Below, in pieces: positions 1 to 5,933 of a stretch of 11,277 nt of DNA. The DNA is from JBJHAX01 sp050480705 (GTDB lineage: Bacteria; Actinomycetota; Nitriliruptoria; Nitriliruptorales; Nitriliruptoraceae). Where the stretch lies: positions 1 to 11,277 of the forward strand of contig JBJHAX010000057.1 in assembly GCA_050480705.1 (NCBI GenBank), in the 5' to 3' direction. Numbering within the stretch: position 1 is the stretch's first letter; each line of letters starts with the position of its first letter. The notes below the pieces were generated by a model. It worked only from the letters and a program-made list of their open reading frames with translations. It was not told the origin of the DNA and searched no databases. The position numbers were made by a program, and so were the translations under genes.

Positions 1-808
1 GCGCACCGTCACCCGCCGGCGGCGCAGGCGGCGACGGTGGCGCGCCGGCAGGAGGCGCCGCGGCAGGTGGCGCCCCAGCAGGCGCTGGCGGGGCGCCGTC
101 CGACGCTCCCTTACGGCGAACCAGCACGACGATCACCACGATCACCACCACGAGCAGCACGAGGCCGACCAGCGCGGCGATCGCAATGCTGGCGATCGAG
201 CCCATCCCGGCGAGAAGCCCGTCCGAGCCGATCGGCACCGGCGACGACATGTCGATGACCAGCAGCAGGTCCTCGTTGCCGAACGGATCCCATTCGACCG
301 TGCGGTCATCGACGGCCTCGCCCCCCGACATCTCGACGGTCTCGCCCCCATGGACGACCACGAAGCTGCCCTGGATGATGCCGAACTCGAAGCCCATGTC
401 CGCATCGCCGGCAGCGTCCTGATCGGGTCGCAACATCAGTTCGTAGACGTCGCCACCCCGGTCGCGGTAGGAGCCCTGGAAGGTGTCGGCGACGAACCGG
501 TGCAGCGCATCAGCGTCGTCGAGTTCGACGACCACCTGGACCATCTGCGCGTCCGGGTCGCTGTCGTCGGTGTCGTGCGACACGACACGCGCGCCTTCGA
601 CACCGTCATCGACGTCCGACAGCAGGTCCTGGACCATCTCGTCGGGCGGGCCCAGCAGCTGCGCTGCTTCCTCGTCGTAGACGATCTCGGTCGTCACCTC
701 GCTCGAGCCGTCAGCACGGATCTCGAGGCGATAGTCGGTGTTGATTTCACAGCCAGCGAGGAACAGAGCCCCAATGGCGATCAGCACGAGCATCCGCACG
801 CGCGACAT
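1..808 (-). CDS. LppM-like membrane lipoprotein, C-terminal end beyond window
   Basis: This reading frame runs off the left edge; 269 residues are visible and no stop is reached. The start is ATG 808-806, preceded by an AGGGTGG ribosome binding site. Residues 1-20 form a lipoprotein signal peptide: MSRVR, a hydrophobic stretch, then the lipobox LAGC with Cys20 as the lipidated residue. Residues 21 to about 200 are an acidic extracytoplasmic domain that begins EINTDYRLEIRADGSSEV. That opening pattern, and the layout of domain then membrane helix, resemble the actinobacterial LppM (DUF3153) family. Residues about 205-230 form one strongly hydrophobic Val/Ile/Leu helix, followed by RRK and a Pro/Ala-rich tail that should be cytoplasmic. 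The protein would thus be held to the membrane at both ends. M. tuberculosis LppM is linked to phagosome interaction; no such role can be claimed here. The family call is from remembered pattern, not a search. Confidence 0.78.
   Translation of the reverse strand, partial: MSRVRMLVLIAIGALFLAGCEINTDYRLEIRADGSSEVTTEIVYDEEAAQLLGPPDEMVQDLLSDVDDGVEGARVVSHDTDDSDPDAQMVQVVVELDDADALHRFVADTFQGSYRDRGGDVYELMLRPDQDAAGDADMGFEFGIIQGSFVVVHGGETVEMSGGEAVDDRTVEWDPFGNEDLLLVIDMSSPVPIGSDGLLAGMGSIASIAIAALVGLVLLVVVIVVIVVLVRRKGASDGAPPAPAGAPPAAAPPAGAPPSPPAPPAGDGA
39..83. repeat. Three imperfect 15-bp tandem repeats
   Basis: Three 15-bp units lie at 39-53, 54-68 and 69-83, each beginning GGCGC and carrying GCAGG near its end. 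They are in frame with the lipoprotein gene on the minus strand and encode a PAxAP pentapeptide repeat in its Pro/Ala-rich tail (about residues 242-256). Low-complexity expansion of this kind is common in linker tails of high-GC genomes. Confidence 0.6.
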
Positions 809-842
809 GTCCACCCTGTCGTCAGAAGCCACGATCACCTGG

Positions 843-848
843 AGACTA
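843..848 (-). promoter_or_regulatory. Candidate -10 element for the lipoprotein gene
   Basis: On the minus strand this reads TAGTCT, matching the actinobacterial TAnnnT -10 pattern, about 35 bases before the lipoprotein start codon. A convincing -35 is not seen; CTGTCC lies about 19 bases upstream and matches TTGACA at only three positions. This is a weak, pattern-only call. Confidence 0.25.
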
Positions 849-912
849 ACGGCAGCACATCCCCGGTGGACAGAAGCGATGGCAGCGTCGAACCGAAGGA
901 GCGCTCCTGCTC

Positions 913-927
913 GGCGGATAGTCCGCC
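913..927. repeat. Short inverted repeat beside the exporter terminator
   Basis: GGCGGA (913-918), spacer TAG (919-921) and TCCGCC (922-927) form a perfect 6-bp stem with a 3-base loop. It directly abuts, and shares base 927 with, the larger hairpin at 927-961. Together they could act as a tandem terminator for the exporter operon, or as alternative folds. No function is shown. Confidence 0.45.
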
Positions 928-961
928 CGCGATGCCGCCGGTCAACCCGGCGGCATCGCGG
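927..961 (-). terminator. GC-rich hairpin after the ABC permease gene
   Basis: A perfect 15-bp inverted repeat (927-941 with 947-961) encloses a 5-base loop, TCAAC. It begins one base after the stop codon of the permease gene (964-962) on the minus strand. Position and stability suggest it ends or protects the exporter mRNA. There is no T-run after it, so it is not a canonical intrinsic terminator; hairpins without U-tails are common at gene ends in high-GC actinobacteria. Confidence 0.6.
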
Positions 962-1798
962 TCACCTGTGGCGGCGGTAGAGCACCATCGTCACCGGTCC
1001 GAAGACCGCAATGAGCGCCGCACTGACGACGAGAACGACGGTCACCGAGCTTCCCAGCGGCTCGCCGTGCATCAGGCCACGCGCGGCCGTCACGACCGCA
1101 GTGATCGGGTTGACGCCGACGAACGCCTGGAGCCACGCAGGCAACGTTTCCGGTGGCACGAAGACGTTGCTGATGAACGTCAGCGGGAACAGGATCATCA
1201 TCGACAACCCCATCAACGCGTTCTCCGAACGCATCACGAGGCTGAGCGACGTCCAGATCCACGACAACGCGAACGAGAAGACCAGCAGCAGCGCGACGGC
1301 AGCGAAGACGCCGACGACACCGGCGCGCGGCCGGAATCCGAGCGCCAGACCGAGCCCGAGGATGACCGTGGAAGCGATCGTGTAGCGCACCGCGTCGGCG
1401 AGCAGCGGCCCGACAAGGGTCGCCGGCCGCCAGACAGGCAGCGAGCGGAAACGGTCGTGCACGCCCTTCTCGATGTCGCGATTGAGGGTCAGGCCGGTGT
1501 ACATCGTGATCATCGTCACCGTCATGACGAGGATGCCCGGCAGGACGTCCTGCAGGTAGGCGCCGGTCGACCCGGCGAGGGCGCCGCCGAACAGGTAGGT
1601 GAACAACAGCAGGAACATGACCGGGAACATCGTCACGTCGAACAGCTGCTCGGGGATGTGCTTGATCTTGAGCATCGCCCGCCACCAGAAGGCGAGCGAC
1701 GCCCTGACTCTGCCGGCAGGTGCGCGAGGAACATCGGTCGTGATCACCGTGCGCACGACAGCGACATCGACGTTCTCGGTCACGACAGGTGCCGCCAT
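962..1798 (-). CDS. ABC-2 type transporter permease, DrrB-like
   Basis: This 278-residue protein is the membrane subunit of an ABC exporter. It has about six hydrophobic segments (near 54-74, 85-104, 134-154, 160-182, 195-213 and 250-274). The DrrB-type features are EKGVHDRFRSLP after the second segment (110-121) and SNVFVPPETLPAWLQAF (210-226) before the last. Length and layout fit the daunorubicin-resistance DrrB branch of the ABC-2 family. The ATG start at 1798-1796 overlaps the stop of the ATPase gene by one base as TGATG, so translation is probably coupled and the two proteins made in matching amounts. The likely substrate is a hydrophobic drug, lipid or secondary metabolite; sequence cannot say which. 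No biosynthetic gene cluster is visible next to it. Confidence 0.92.
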   Translation of the reverse strand: MAAPVVTENVDVAVVRTVITTDVPRAPAGRVRASLAFWWRAMLKIKHIPEQLFDVTMFPVMFLLLFTYLFGGALAGSTGAYLQDVLPGILVMTVTMITMYTGLTLNRDIEKGVHDRFRSLPVWRPATLVGPLLADAVRYTIASTVILGLGLALGFRPRAGVVGVFAAVALLLVFSFALSWIWTSLSLVMRSENALMGLSMMILFPLTFISNVFVPPETLPAWLQAFVGVNPITAVVTAARGLMHGEPLGSSVTVVLVVSAALIAVFGPVTMVLYRRHR

Positions 1799-2829
1799 CA
1801 GACGTCCTTCCCGGTGGCATCGATCACGTGATCGGCGCCATGTGCAGGGTCCGCGAACGCATCGACGGAGCCGTCCGGCGCCACCTGCGCGTCGGGAGTG
1901 TGTCCGGTGAGGGCAAGGAACACCTCGTCGAGGCTGGGCTGCCCGAACGAGAAGGCAGCCACACCGAGCCCGGCAGCGCGCATCGTGTCGAGCACCTGTG
2001 TGCTGGCGTCCACGTCGACGGCGGGGACGGACAACGAACCAGTGTCGCGTTCGAGCTGGATCTCGACCCCGAGTGCGCGTTCGAGCGTCTCGGCGGCCCG
2101 GACACGTTCGGACGGATCGGCGAGCCGGACGCGGGCGACGCCCGAGCCGACCTTGGCCTTGAGCTGCGGTCCGGTTCCTTCGGCGATGACCTTGCCGTGG
2201 TCGATCACGGCAATGCGTTCGGCGAGCTGGTCGGCTTCGTCGAGATACTGCGTGGTGAGCAGCACCGTTGTTCCCTCGGCGACCAACGCCCGCACGATCT
2301 CCCACACCTGGTTGCGGCTGCGTGGATCCAGGCCGGTGGTCGGCTCGTCGAGGAAGATCAGTTCGGGCGTGACCACGATGCTCGCAGCGATGTCGAGCCG
2401 GCGGCGCATCCCTCCCGAATAGGTCTTCACCTGGCGTGTCGCCGCGTCGGCCAGGCCGAACGCCTCGAGCAGCTCGTCGGCGCGCCGGCGTCCCGCTTGG
2501 CGGTCGAAGCCCCACAGGCGCGCGAGCAGAGCCAGGTTCTCACGGCCGGTCAGATCTTCGTCGACCGATGCGAACTGGCCCGTCAGGCTGACGCGCCGGC
2601 GCACTTCGTCGGCTTCGGTGACGACGTCGTGACCGAGCACCCGGGCGCTGCCGGCATCGGGAGGAAGCAGGGTGGCCAACACGCGGATCGTCGTGGTCTT
2701 GCCGGCGCCGTTGGGACCAAGCACGCCGTACACCGCGCCCCTGGGAACCTGGAGGTCGACGCCGTCGACCGCGCGGGTCGTGCCGAAACGACGTTCGAGG
2801 CCATCCACCTCGATAGCAAGCGGGAGCAT
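1798..2829 (-). CDS. ABC transporter ATP-binding protein, DrrA-like
   Basis: This 343-residue cytoplasmic ATPase powers the DrrB-like permease encoded next. It has Walker A GPNGAGKT (38-45), Q-loop Gln85, signature SGGMR (138-142), Walker B LIFLDEP (157-163) and the D-loop TTGLD. The usual H-loop histidine is replaced by Gln194 in LLTTQYLDEAD, which is typical of the DrrA branch rather than a defect. The C-terminal extension ending in PSLDEVFLALTGH (about 299-310) is also DrrA-like; a further 33-residue acidic tail follows. I chose ATG 2829 because an AGGA box sits six bases before it; ATG 2835, two codons upstream, is possible but that same AGGA would touch it. The open frame continues to 2973, but that part has no ABC homology and lies in the divergent promoter region. 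Confidence 0.93.
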   Translation of the reverse strand: MLPLAIEVDGLERRFGTTRAVDGVDLQVPRGAVYGVLGPNGAGKTTTIRVLATLLPPDAGSARVLGHDVVTEADEVRRRVSLTGQFASVDEDLTGRENLALLARLWGFDRQAGRRRADELLEAFGLADAATRQVKTYSGGMRRRLDIAASIVVTPELIFLDEPTTGLDPRSRNQVWEIVRALVAEGTTVLLTTQYLDEADQLAERIAVIDHGKVIAEGTGPQLKAKVGSGVARVRLADPSERVRAAETLERALGVEIQLERDTGSLSVPAVDVDASTQVLDTMRAAGLGVAAFSFGQPSLDEVFLALTGHTPDAQVAPDGSVDAFADPAHGADHVIDATGKDV

Positions 2830-2835
2830 GGTCAT

Positions 2836-3021
2836 TCCTGCGGGCTCGAGGGGCGATGGCCCTGCCGTCGTCCCGATGCCGGTGACGCTACTGCGGCCGC
2901 CCTCGTGGCGCCCACCGCAGAATGGACGAACGGCACGTCGCGTTCTCATCGAAGGTGCACAAAGAAGCAACACATCGCAGCGACGAGAGGACTACGGTTC
3001 GCGCGCGCACGGGAGGCGACC
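2836..3021. promoter_or_regulatory. Divergent intergenic region between exporter and trpB2
   Basis: About 190 bp separate the ABC ATPase start (minus) from the trpB2 start (plus), so both promoters should lie here. The most AT-rich part is around 2957-2975. For trpB2, TACGGT at 2993-2998 fits a TAnnnT -10 about 25 bases before the start, but no good -35 precedes it. For the exporter, minus-strand TAGCGT near 2884-2889 is a weak -10 candidate. I see no leader peptide rich in Trp codons and no T-box or riboswitch fold. Confidence 0.4.
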
Positions 3022-4389
3022 ATGACCGACACACCGACACGCATCCAGCTCGACGAGAGCGAGATCCCCACCCACTGGTACAACGTGGTTCCCGACCTTC
3101 CATCGCCACCGCCGCCCCCGCTGCACCCCGGGACGCACGAGCCGGTCGGGCCCGAGGATCTCGCACCGCTGTTTCCCGCGGCGCTGATCGCGCAGGAGGT
3201 CTCGACCGAACGTTTCGTCGAGATCCCCGACGAGGTCCGCGACGTGTACGCGCTGTGGCGGCCGTCGCCACTGATCCGCGCAAAGCGCCTCGAGCGGCTG
3301 CTGGACACCCCGGCGAAGATCTTCTTCAAGTACGAGGGTGTGTCGCCGTCCGGCTCGCACAAGCCCAACACCGCCGTCCCGCAGGCCTACTACAACGCAC
3401 AGGAAGGTGTGCGCCGACTCACCACCGAGACCGGCGCCGGCCAGTGGGGTTCCGCCCTCGCGTTCGCCACCGCGCAGTACGGCATGGAATGCGAGGTGTG
3501 GCAGGTCGCAGCTTCGTACCGGCAGAAGCCCTACCGCGCTTCGATGATGCGCACGTGGGGTGCGACGGTGCACTCCTCGCCGTCCGATCGCACCAACGCG
3601 GGGCGCGCGCTGCTCGCAGACGACCCCGACTCTCCGGGCTCGCTCGGCATCGCGATCTCCGAGGCCGTCGAGGCCGCCGTGAGCGACGAGAACACGCGCT
3701 ACGCGCTGGGCAGCGTCCTGAACCACGTGCTGCTGCACCAGACGGTCATCGGCGAGGAGGCCCTACGACAGCTGGCCAAGGTCGATTTGAGCCCTGATCT
3801 GATCATCGGCTGCACGGGCGGAGGGTCGAATTTCGGCGGGCTGTTCCTGCCGTTCCTGCGTGAGAAGCTCGCGGGCAGCATCGATCCGCGCATCCTCGCG
3901 GTCGAACCGTCGTCGTGCCCGTCACTCACGCGCGGCGAGTACCGCTACGACTTCGGTGACCTCGCCGGCACCACGCCGCTGCTCAAGATGCACACGCTCG
4001 GTCACGACTTCATCCCCGACCCGATCCACGCCGGCGGCCTGCGCTACCACGGCATGTCGCCGCTGATCAGCCACGTCTACGAACTCGGCCTGATCGAGGC
4101 CGAAGCGCTGCCGCAGTCGGTGTGTTTCGACGCCGCGATCCGCTTCGCACGCACCGAGGGCATCGTCCCGGCACCCGAACCGACCCACGCGATCGCCGCA
4201 GCGGTCCGGGAGGCGGAGGCGTGCCGTGACACCGGCGAGGAGAAAGTGATCCTCACGGCAGTGTGTGGCCACGGCCATTTCGACATGGCGGCCTACGACG
4301 CCTATCTCGACGGCGAACTGATCGACCACGAGCATCCGGCGGAGCGGATCGCGCACGCCATGGAGCGTGTCCCGGTCGTCGGTGCCTGA
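3022..4389 (+). CDS. trpB: Tryptophan synthase beta chain, TrpB2 type
   Basis: A 455-residue PLP enzyme of fold type II that joins indole and L-serine to make tryptophan, in the cytoplasm. The PLP-binding lysine is Lys114 in SGSHKPNTA, the catalytic Glu is probably Glu136 in TETGAGQWG (135-143), and the phosphate-binding loop is GGGSN (266-270). GAGQWG, and the N-terminal LPSPPPPPLHPGT stretch, mark the TrpB2 branch rather than the usual TrpB1 that pairs with TrpA. GAGG (3013-3016) lies five bases before ATG 3022; the frame is open further upstream, but that part overlaps the exporter gene antisense. No trpA or other trp gene is nearby, so it is probably an indole-salvage or auxiliary enzyme. 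TrpB2 proteins typically work without tight TrpA binding. O-phosphoserine or a related substrate cannot be excluded. Confidence 0.93.
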   Translation: MTDTPTRIQLDESEIPTHWYNVVPDLPSPPPPPLHPGTHEPVGPEDLAPLFPAALIAQEVSTERFVEIPDEVRDVYALWRPSPLIRAKRLERLLDTPAKIFFKYEGVSPSGSHKPNTAVPQAYYNAQEGVRRLTTETGAGQWGSALAFATAQYGMECEVWQVAASYRQKPYRASMMRTWGATVHSSPSDRTNAGRALLADDPDSPGSLGIAISEAVEAAVSDENTRYALGSVLNHVLLHQTVIGEEALRQLAKVDLSPDLIIGCTGGGSNFGGLFLPFLREKLAGSIDPRILAVEPSSCPSLTRGEYRYDFGDLAGTTPLLKMHTLGHDFIPDPIHAGGLRYHGMSPLISHVYELGLIEAEALPQSVCFDAAIRFARTEGIVPAPEPTHAIAAAVREAEACRDTGEEKVILTAVCGHGHFDMAAYDAYLDGELIDHEHPAERIAHAMERVPVVGA

Positions 4390-4399
4390 CGCCCGACCG
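4373..4399. terminator. Hairpin spanning the trpB2 stop codon, possible bidirectional terminator
   Basis: CGGTCG (4373-4378) pairs with CGACCG (4394-4399), and inside it GGTG (4381-4384) pairs with CGCC (4390-4393) including one G-T wobble. This gives a roughly 10-bp stem with a two-base bulge. The 5-base loop CCTGA contains the trpB2 stop codon TGA. The stem lies between convergent trpB2 and the dehydrogenase gene, whose stop is nine bases away, so it could serve both transcripts. No T-run is present. Confidence 0.4.
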
Positions 4400-4407
4400 C
4401 AGGCTCG

Positions 4408-5322
4408 TCACAACCGGGTGTCAACCTGCTGTTCGAGCCAGCGCACCACCTCGGTGTGATCTGCTCCCGCGCCGAGTTCATCGGCGGCGCGGGCCCACAT
4501 GTCCGTGATGAGCACACCGATCGGGCTCGGCGTGGCCGTGTCATCGGCAAGCTTGAGTGCGGTCCGCAGATCCTTGACCATAAGGTCGAGCGCGAAACCG
4601 GCGTCAAAGCGCCGCGACAGCACGAACGGCGCGAACTTGTTCTCCGTGCTGTTGTTGCGTCCGGTCGAAGCATTGATCGCATCCAGCATCGTCGCGCTGT
4701 CGAGCCCGAAACGCCGGCCGACCAGCAGCACTTCGGCCGCAGCGATCAGCCCGGTTGCGGACAACAGGTTGTTGAGTGCCTTGAGGGCATGCCCCGCTCC
4801 CCTGCCGCCGACGTGCCAGAGGTCACCACCGAGAACCTCGAGGAGTCCCCGGCAGCGATCGAGGACCTGCGCATCGCCTCCGATGAGCACGGACAGCTCG
4901 CCGGTGACGGCACGGCCGACACCTCCGGAGACCGGCGCGTCGAGAAATGCGACACCGTGGCGGTCGAGCAGCCCGCCGAGTTCGACGGTGCCGGTCGGGT
5001 CGGAGGAACTCATGTCGATCAGCACGGTGTCGGCGGCACGTGCCAGCTCGCCGTCGCCGTCGCCGAGCAGCTGCTCGACGACCTGCCTGACGACGCCGCC
5101 ATCCGGCAGCATCGTGACAACCGCCCCTCCGGGCACCACGACCTCGCCGACGTCGTCGACAGCCACCGCACCGTGCGCATCCGACACGGCACTTGCCGCT
5201 GCCGGATCACGATCATGGACGCGTACGTGCCAGCCCGCGTCGCACAGCCGCGCGGCCATCGCCGCGCCCATCCGCCCGACACCGACGACCCCGACGGCGC
5301 GCATCGGCAGTCCCGCGGTCAT
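4408..5322 (-). CDS. 3-hydroxyisobutyrate dehydrogenase family NAD(P)-dependent oxidoreductase
   Basis: A 304-residue cytoplasmic beta-hydroxyacid dehydrogenase that should oxidise a 3-hydroxyacid to the semialdehyde, or run the reverse. The N-terminal Rossmann domain carries GVGRMG (14-19), followed by VHDRD at the end of beta-2; this does not clearly decide between NAD and NADP. The substrate motif DAPVSGGVGRAVTG spans 128-141. The catalytic pair of the family is Lys181 and Asn185 in GHALKALNN. The C-terminal half is the all-helical dimerisation domain, and the length is normal for the family. ATG 5322 overlaps the upstream stop codon as ATGA, which supports this start and translational coupling to the carboxymuconolactone decarboxylase family gene. 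Family members act on 3-hydroxyisobutyrate, tartronate semialdehyde, 4-hydroxybutyrate and others; the substrate here is not known. Confidence 0.9.
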   Translation of the reverse strand: MTAGLPMRAVGVVGVGRMGAAMAARLCDAGWHVRVHDRDPAAASAVSDAHGAVAVDDVGEVVVPGGAVVTMLPDGGVVRQVVEQLLGDGDGELARAADTVLIDMSSSDPTGTVELGGLLDRHGVAFLDAPVSGGVGRAVTGELSVLIGGDAQVLDRCRGLLEVLGGDLWHVGGRGAGHALKALNNLLSATGLIAAAEVLLVGRRFGLDSATMLDAINASTGRNNSTENKFAPFVLSRRFDAGFALDLMVKDLRTALKLADDTATPSPIGVLITDMWARAADELGAGADHTEVVRWLEQQVDTRL

Positions 5323-5720
5323 GACGAGCCGTCCGGCTGGTCCTCGCCCTCGAGTTCGGCCAAGACTTCCGACGCCACCCGGAATCCGTCGAGTGCTGCC
5401 GGAAAGCCCGCGTAGGCGGCCGTCTGCAACAGCGCTTCGCGGATCTCCTCCCGGGTGCAGCCGTTGCGCACGGCGCCGCGCAGATGCAGCCGTAGCTCGT
5501 GCGGGCGGTTGAGTGTGACCATCATGACCACGTTGAGCAGGCTTCGGGTCTGCCGCGACAGTCCGTCACGGGTCCAGATCCCTCCCCAGCACGCCTCGGT
5601 GACCAGCTCCTGGAGAGGGCCGGTGAAATCGTCGGCGTTCGCAAGTGACGCGTCCACGTACTGTGAACCGAGCACCTCGCGGCGCACCCGCAGCCCGTCG
5701 TCGTATCGGTCCTGGCTCAT
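5319..5720 (-). CDS. Carboxymuconolactone decarboxylase family protein, PcaC-like
   Basis: A 133-residue all-helical protein. The stretch TEACWGGIWTRDGLSRQTRS (41-60), then NRPHELRLHLRGAVRNG (71-87) and EEIREALLQTAAYAGFPAAL (91-110), closely follows 4-carboxymuconolactone decarboxylase (PcaC), which converts 4-carboxymuconolactone to 3-oxoadipate enol-lactone in protocatechuate breakdown. It lacks the CxxC of the AhpD peroxidase branch; the Cys residues are single. I chose ATG 5720 because GGGAG lies six to seven bases before it and homology begins soon after. The open frame extends to 5852, but that part is Arg/Pro-rich and looks non-coding. No other pca gene is near, so the true reaction may differ from PcaC. 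The stop overlaps the next start as ATGA. Confidence 0.9.
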   Translation of the reverse strand: MSQDRYDDGLRVRREVLGSQYVDASLANADDFTGPLQELVTEACWGGIWTRDGLSRQTRSLLNVVMMVTLNRPHELRLHLRGAVRNGCTREEIREALLQTAAYAGFPAALDGFRVASEVLAELEGEDQPDGSS

Positions 5721-5933
5721 CGGTCTCTCCCACCCTGTGGCCGACATCACAGTCCTCGACGCTGGCCCGCCTCGGGGAGCACGCTCCGCGGTGTCCCAGC
5801 TCGCGACTGGCCGGGATCGCCCGGCGCGTCGAGCATAAGAGCCGGTGGGCACCAGGGACGCGATCCGGTCCGCGCGACGCCTCAGGGCGAGCGCATCGCC
5901 GTGCCCCTGCCGCCCGCGGGCGCAGGAGCATGG
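5721..5933 (-). promoter_or_regulatory. 213-bp gap before the CMD/HIBADH pair
   Basis: This gap separates the lactate permease stop from the decarboxylase-family gene on the same strand, long enough for a separate promoter. The one AT-leaning spot is minus-strand TATGCT at 5837-5832, a fair match to TAnnnT, but no recognisable -35 lies 16-19 bases upstream of it. The CMD start would then follow a leader of roughly 105 bases. I see no protein-coding gene here on either strand. Confidence 0.3.
5906..5926 (-). terminator. Hairpin just after the lactate permease gene
   Basis: CCTGC (5906-5910) pairs with GCAGG (5922-5926), with GCC/GGC inside and a CGCG loop; one C is bulged. It lies eight bases downstream of the permease stop codon on the minus strand. 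It could end the lactate transcript before the CMD/HIBADH pair, but the stem is short and has no T-tail. Confidence 0.3.

Noticed and set aside
350..1831. Plus-strand open frame of 493 codons
   Set aside because: It is antisense to the lipoprotein and ABC permease genes. Its translation is full of Arg, His, Asp and Glu with no fold-like pattern, as expected for a shadow frame in GC-rich coding DNA.
1990..2000. Gln194 in place of the H-loop histidine in the ABC ATPase considered as an inactivating change (codon lies within about 2240-2260)
   Set aside because: TTQYLDEAD is the normal form in the DrrA branch as I know it, so it is not evidence of a dead ATPase.
1799..2515. Minus-strand frame of the permease extended upstream into a 517-residue product
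   Set aside because: The added part lies over the ATPase gene in another frame and is Arg/Gly-rich without homology. ATG 1798 with the TGATG overlap is the sensible permease start.
1789..3021. Plus-strand frame continuous with trpB2, which would give an 866-residue protein
   Set aside because: TrpB2 homology begins at ATG 3022, which has its own ribosome binding site. The upstream part is antisense to the DrrA-like gene.
5721..5852. N-terminal extension of the CMD family protein to 177 residues
   Set aside because: The added 44 residues are Arg/Pro-rich without family similarity, while ATG 5720 has a well-placed GGGAG site.
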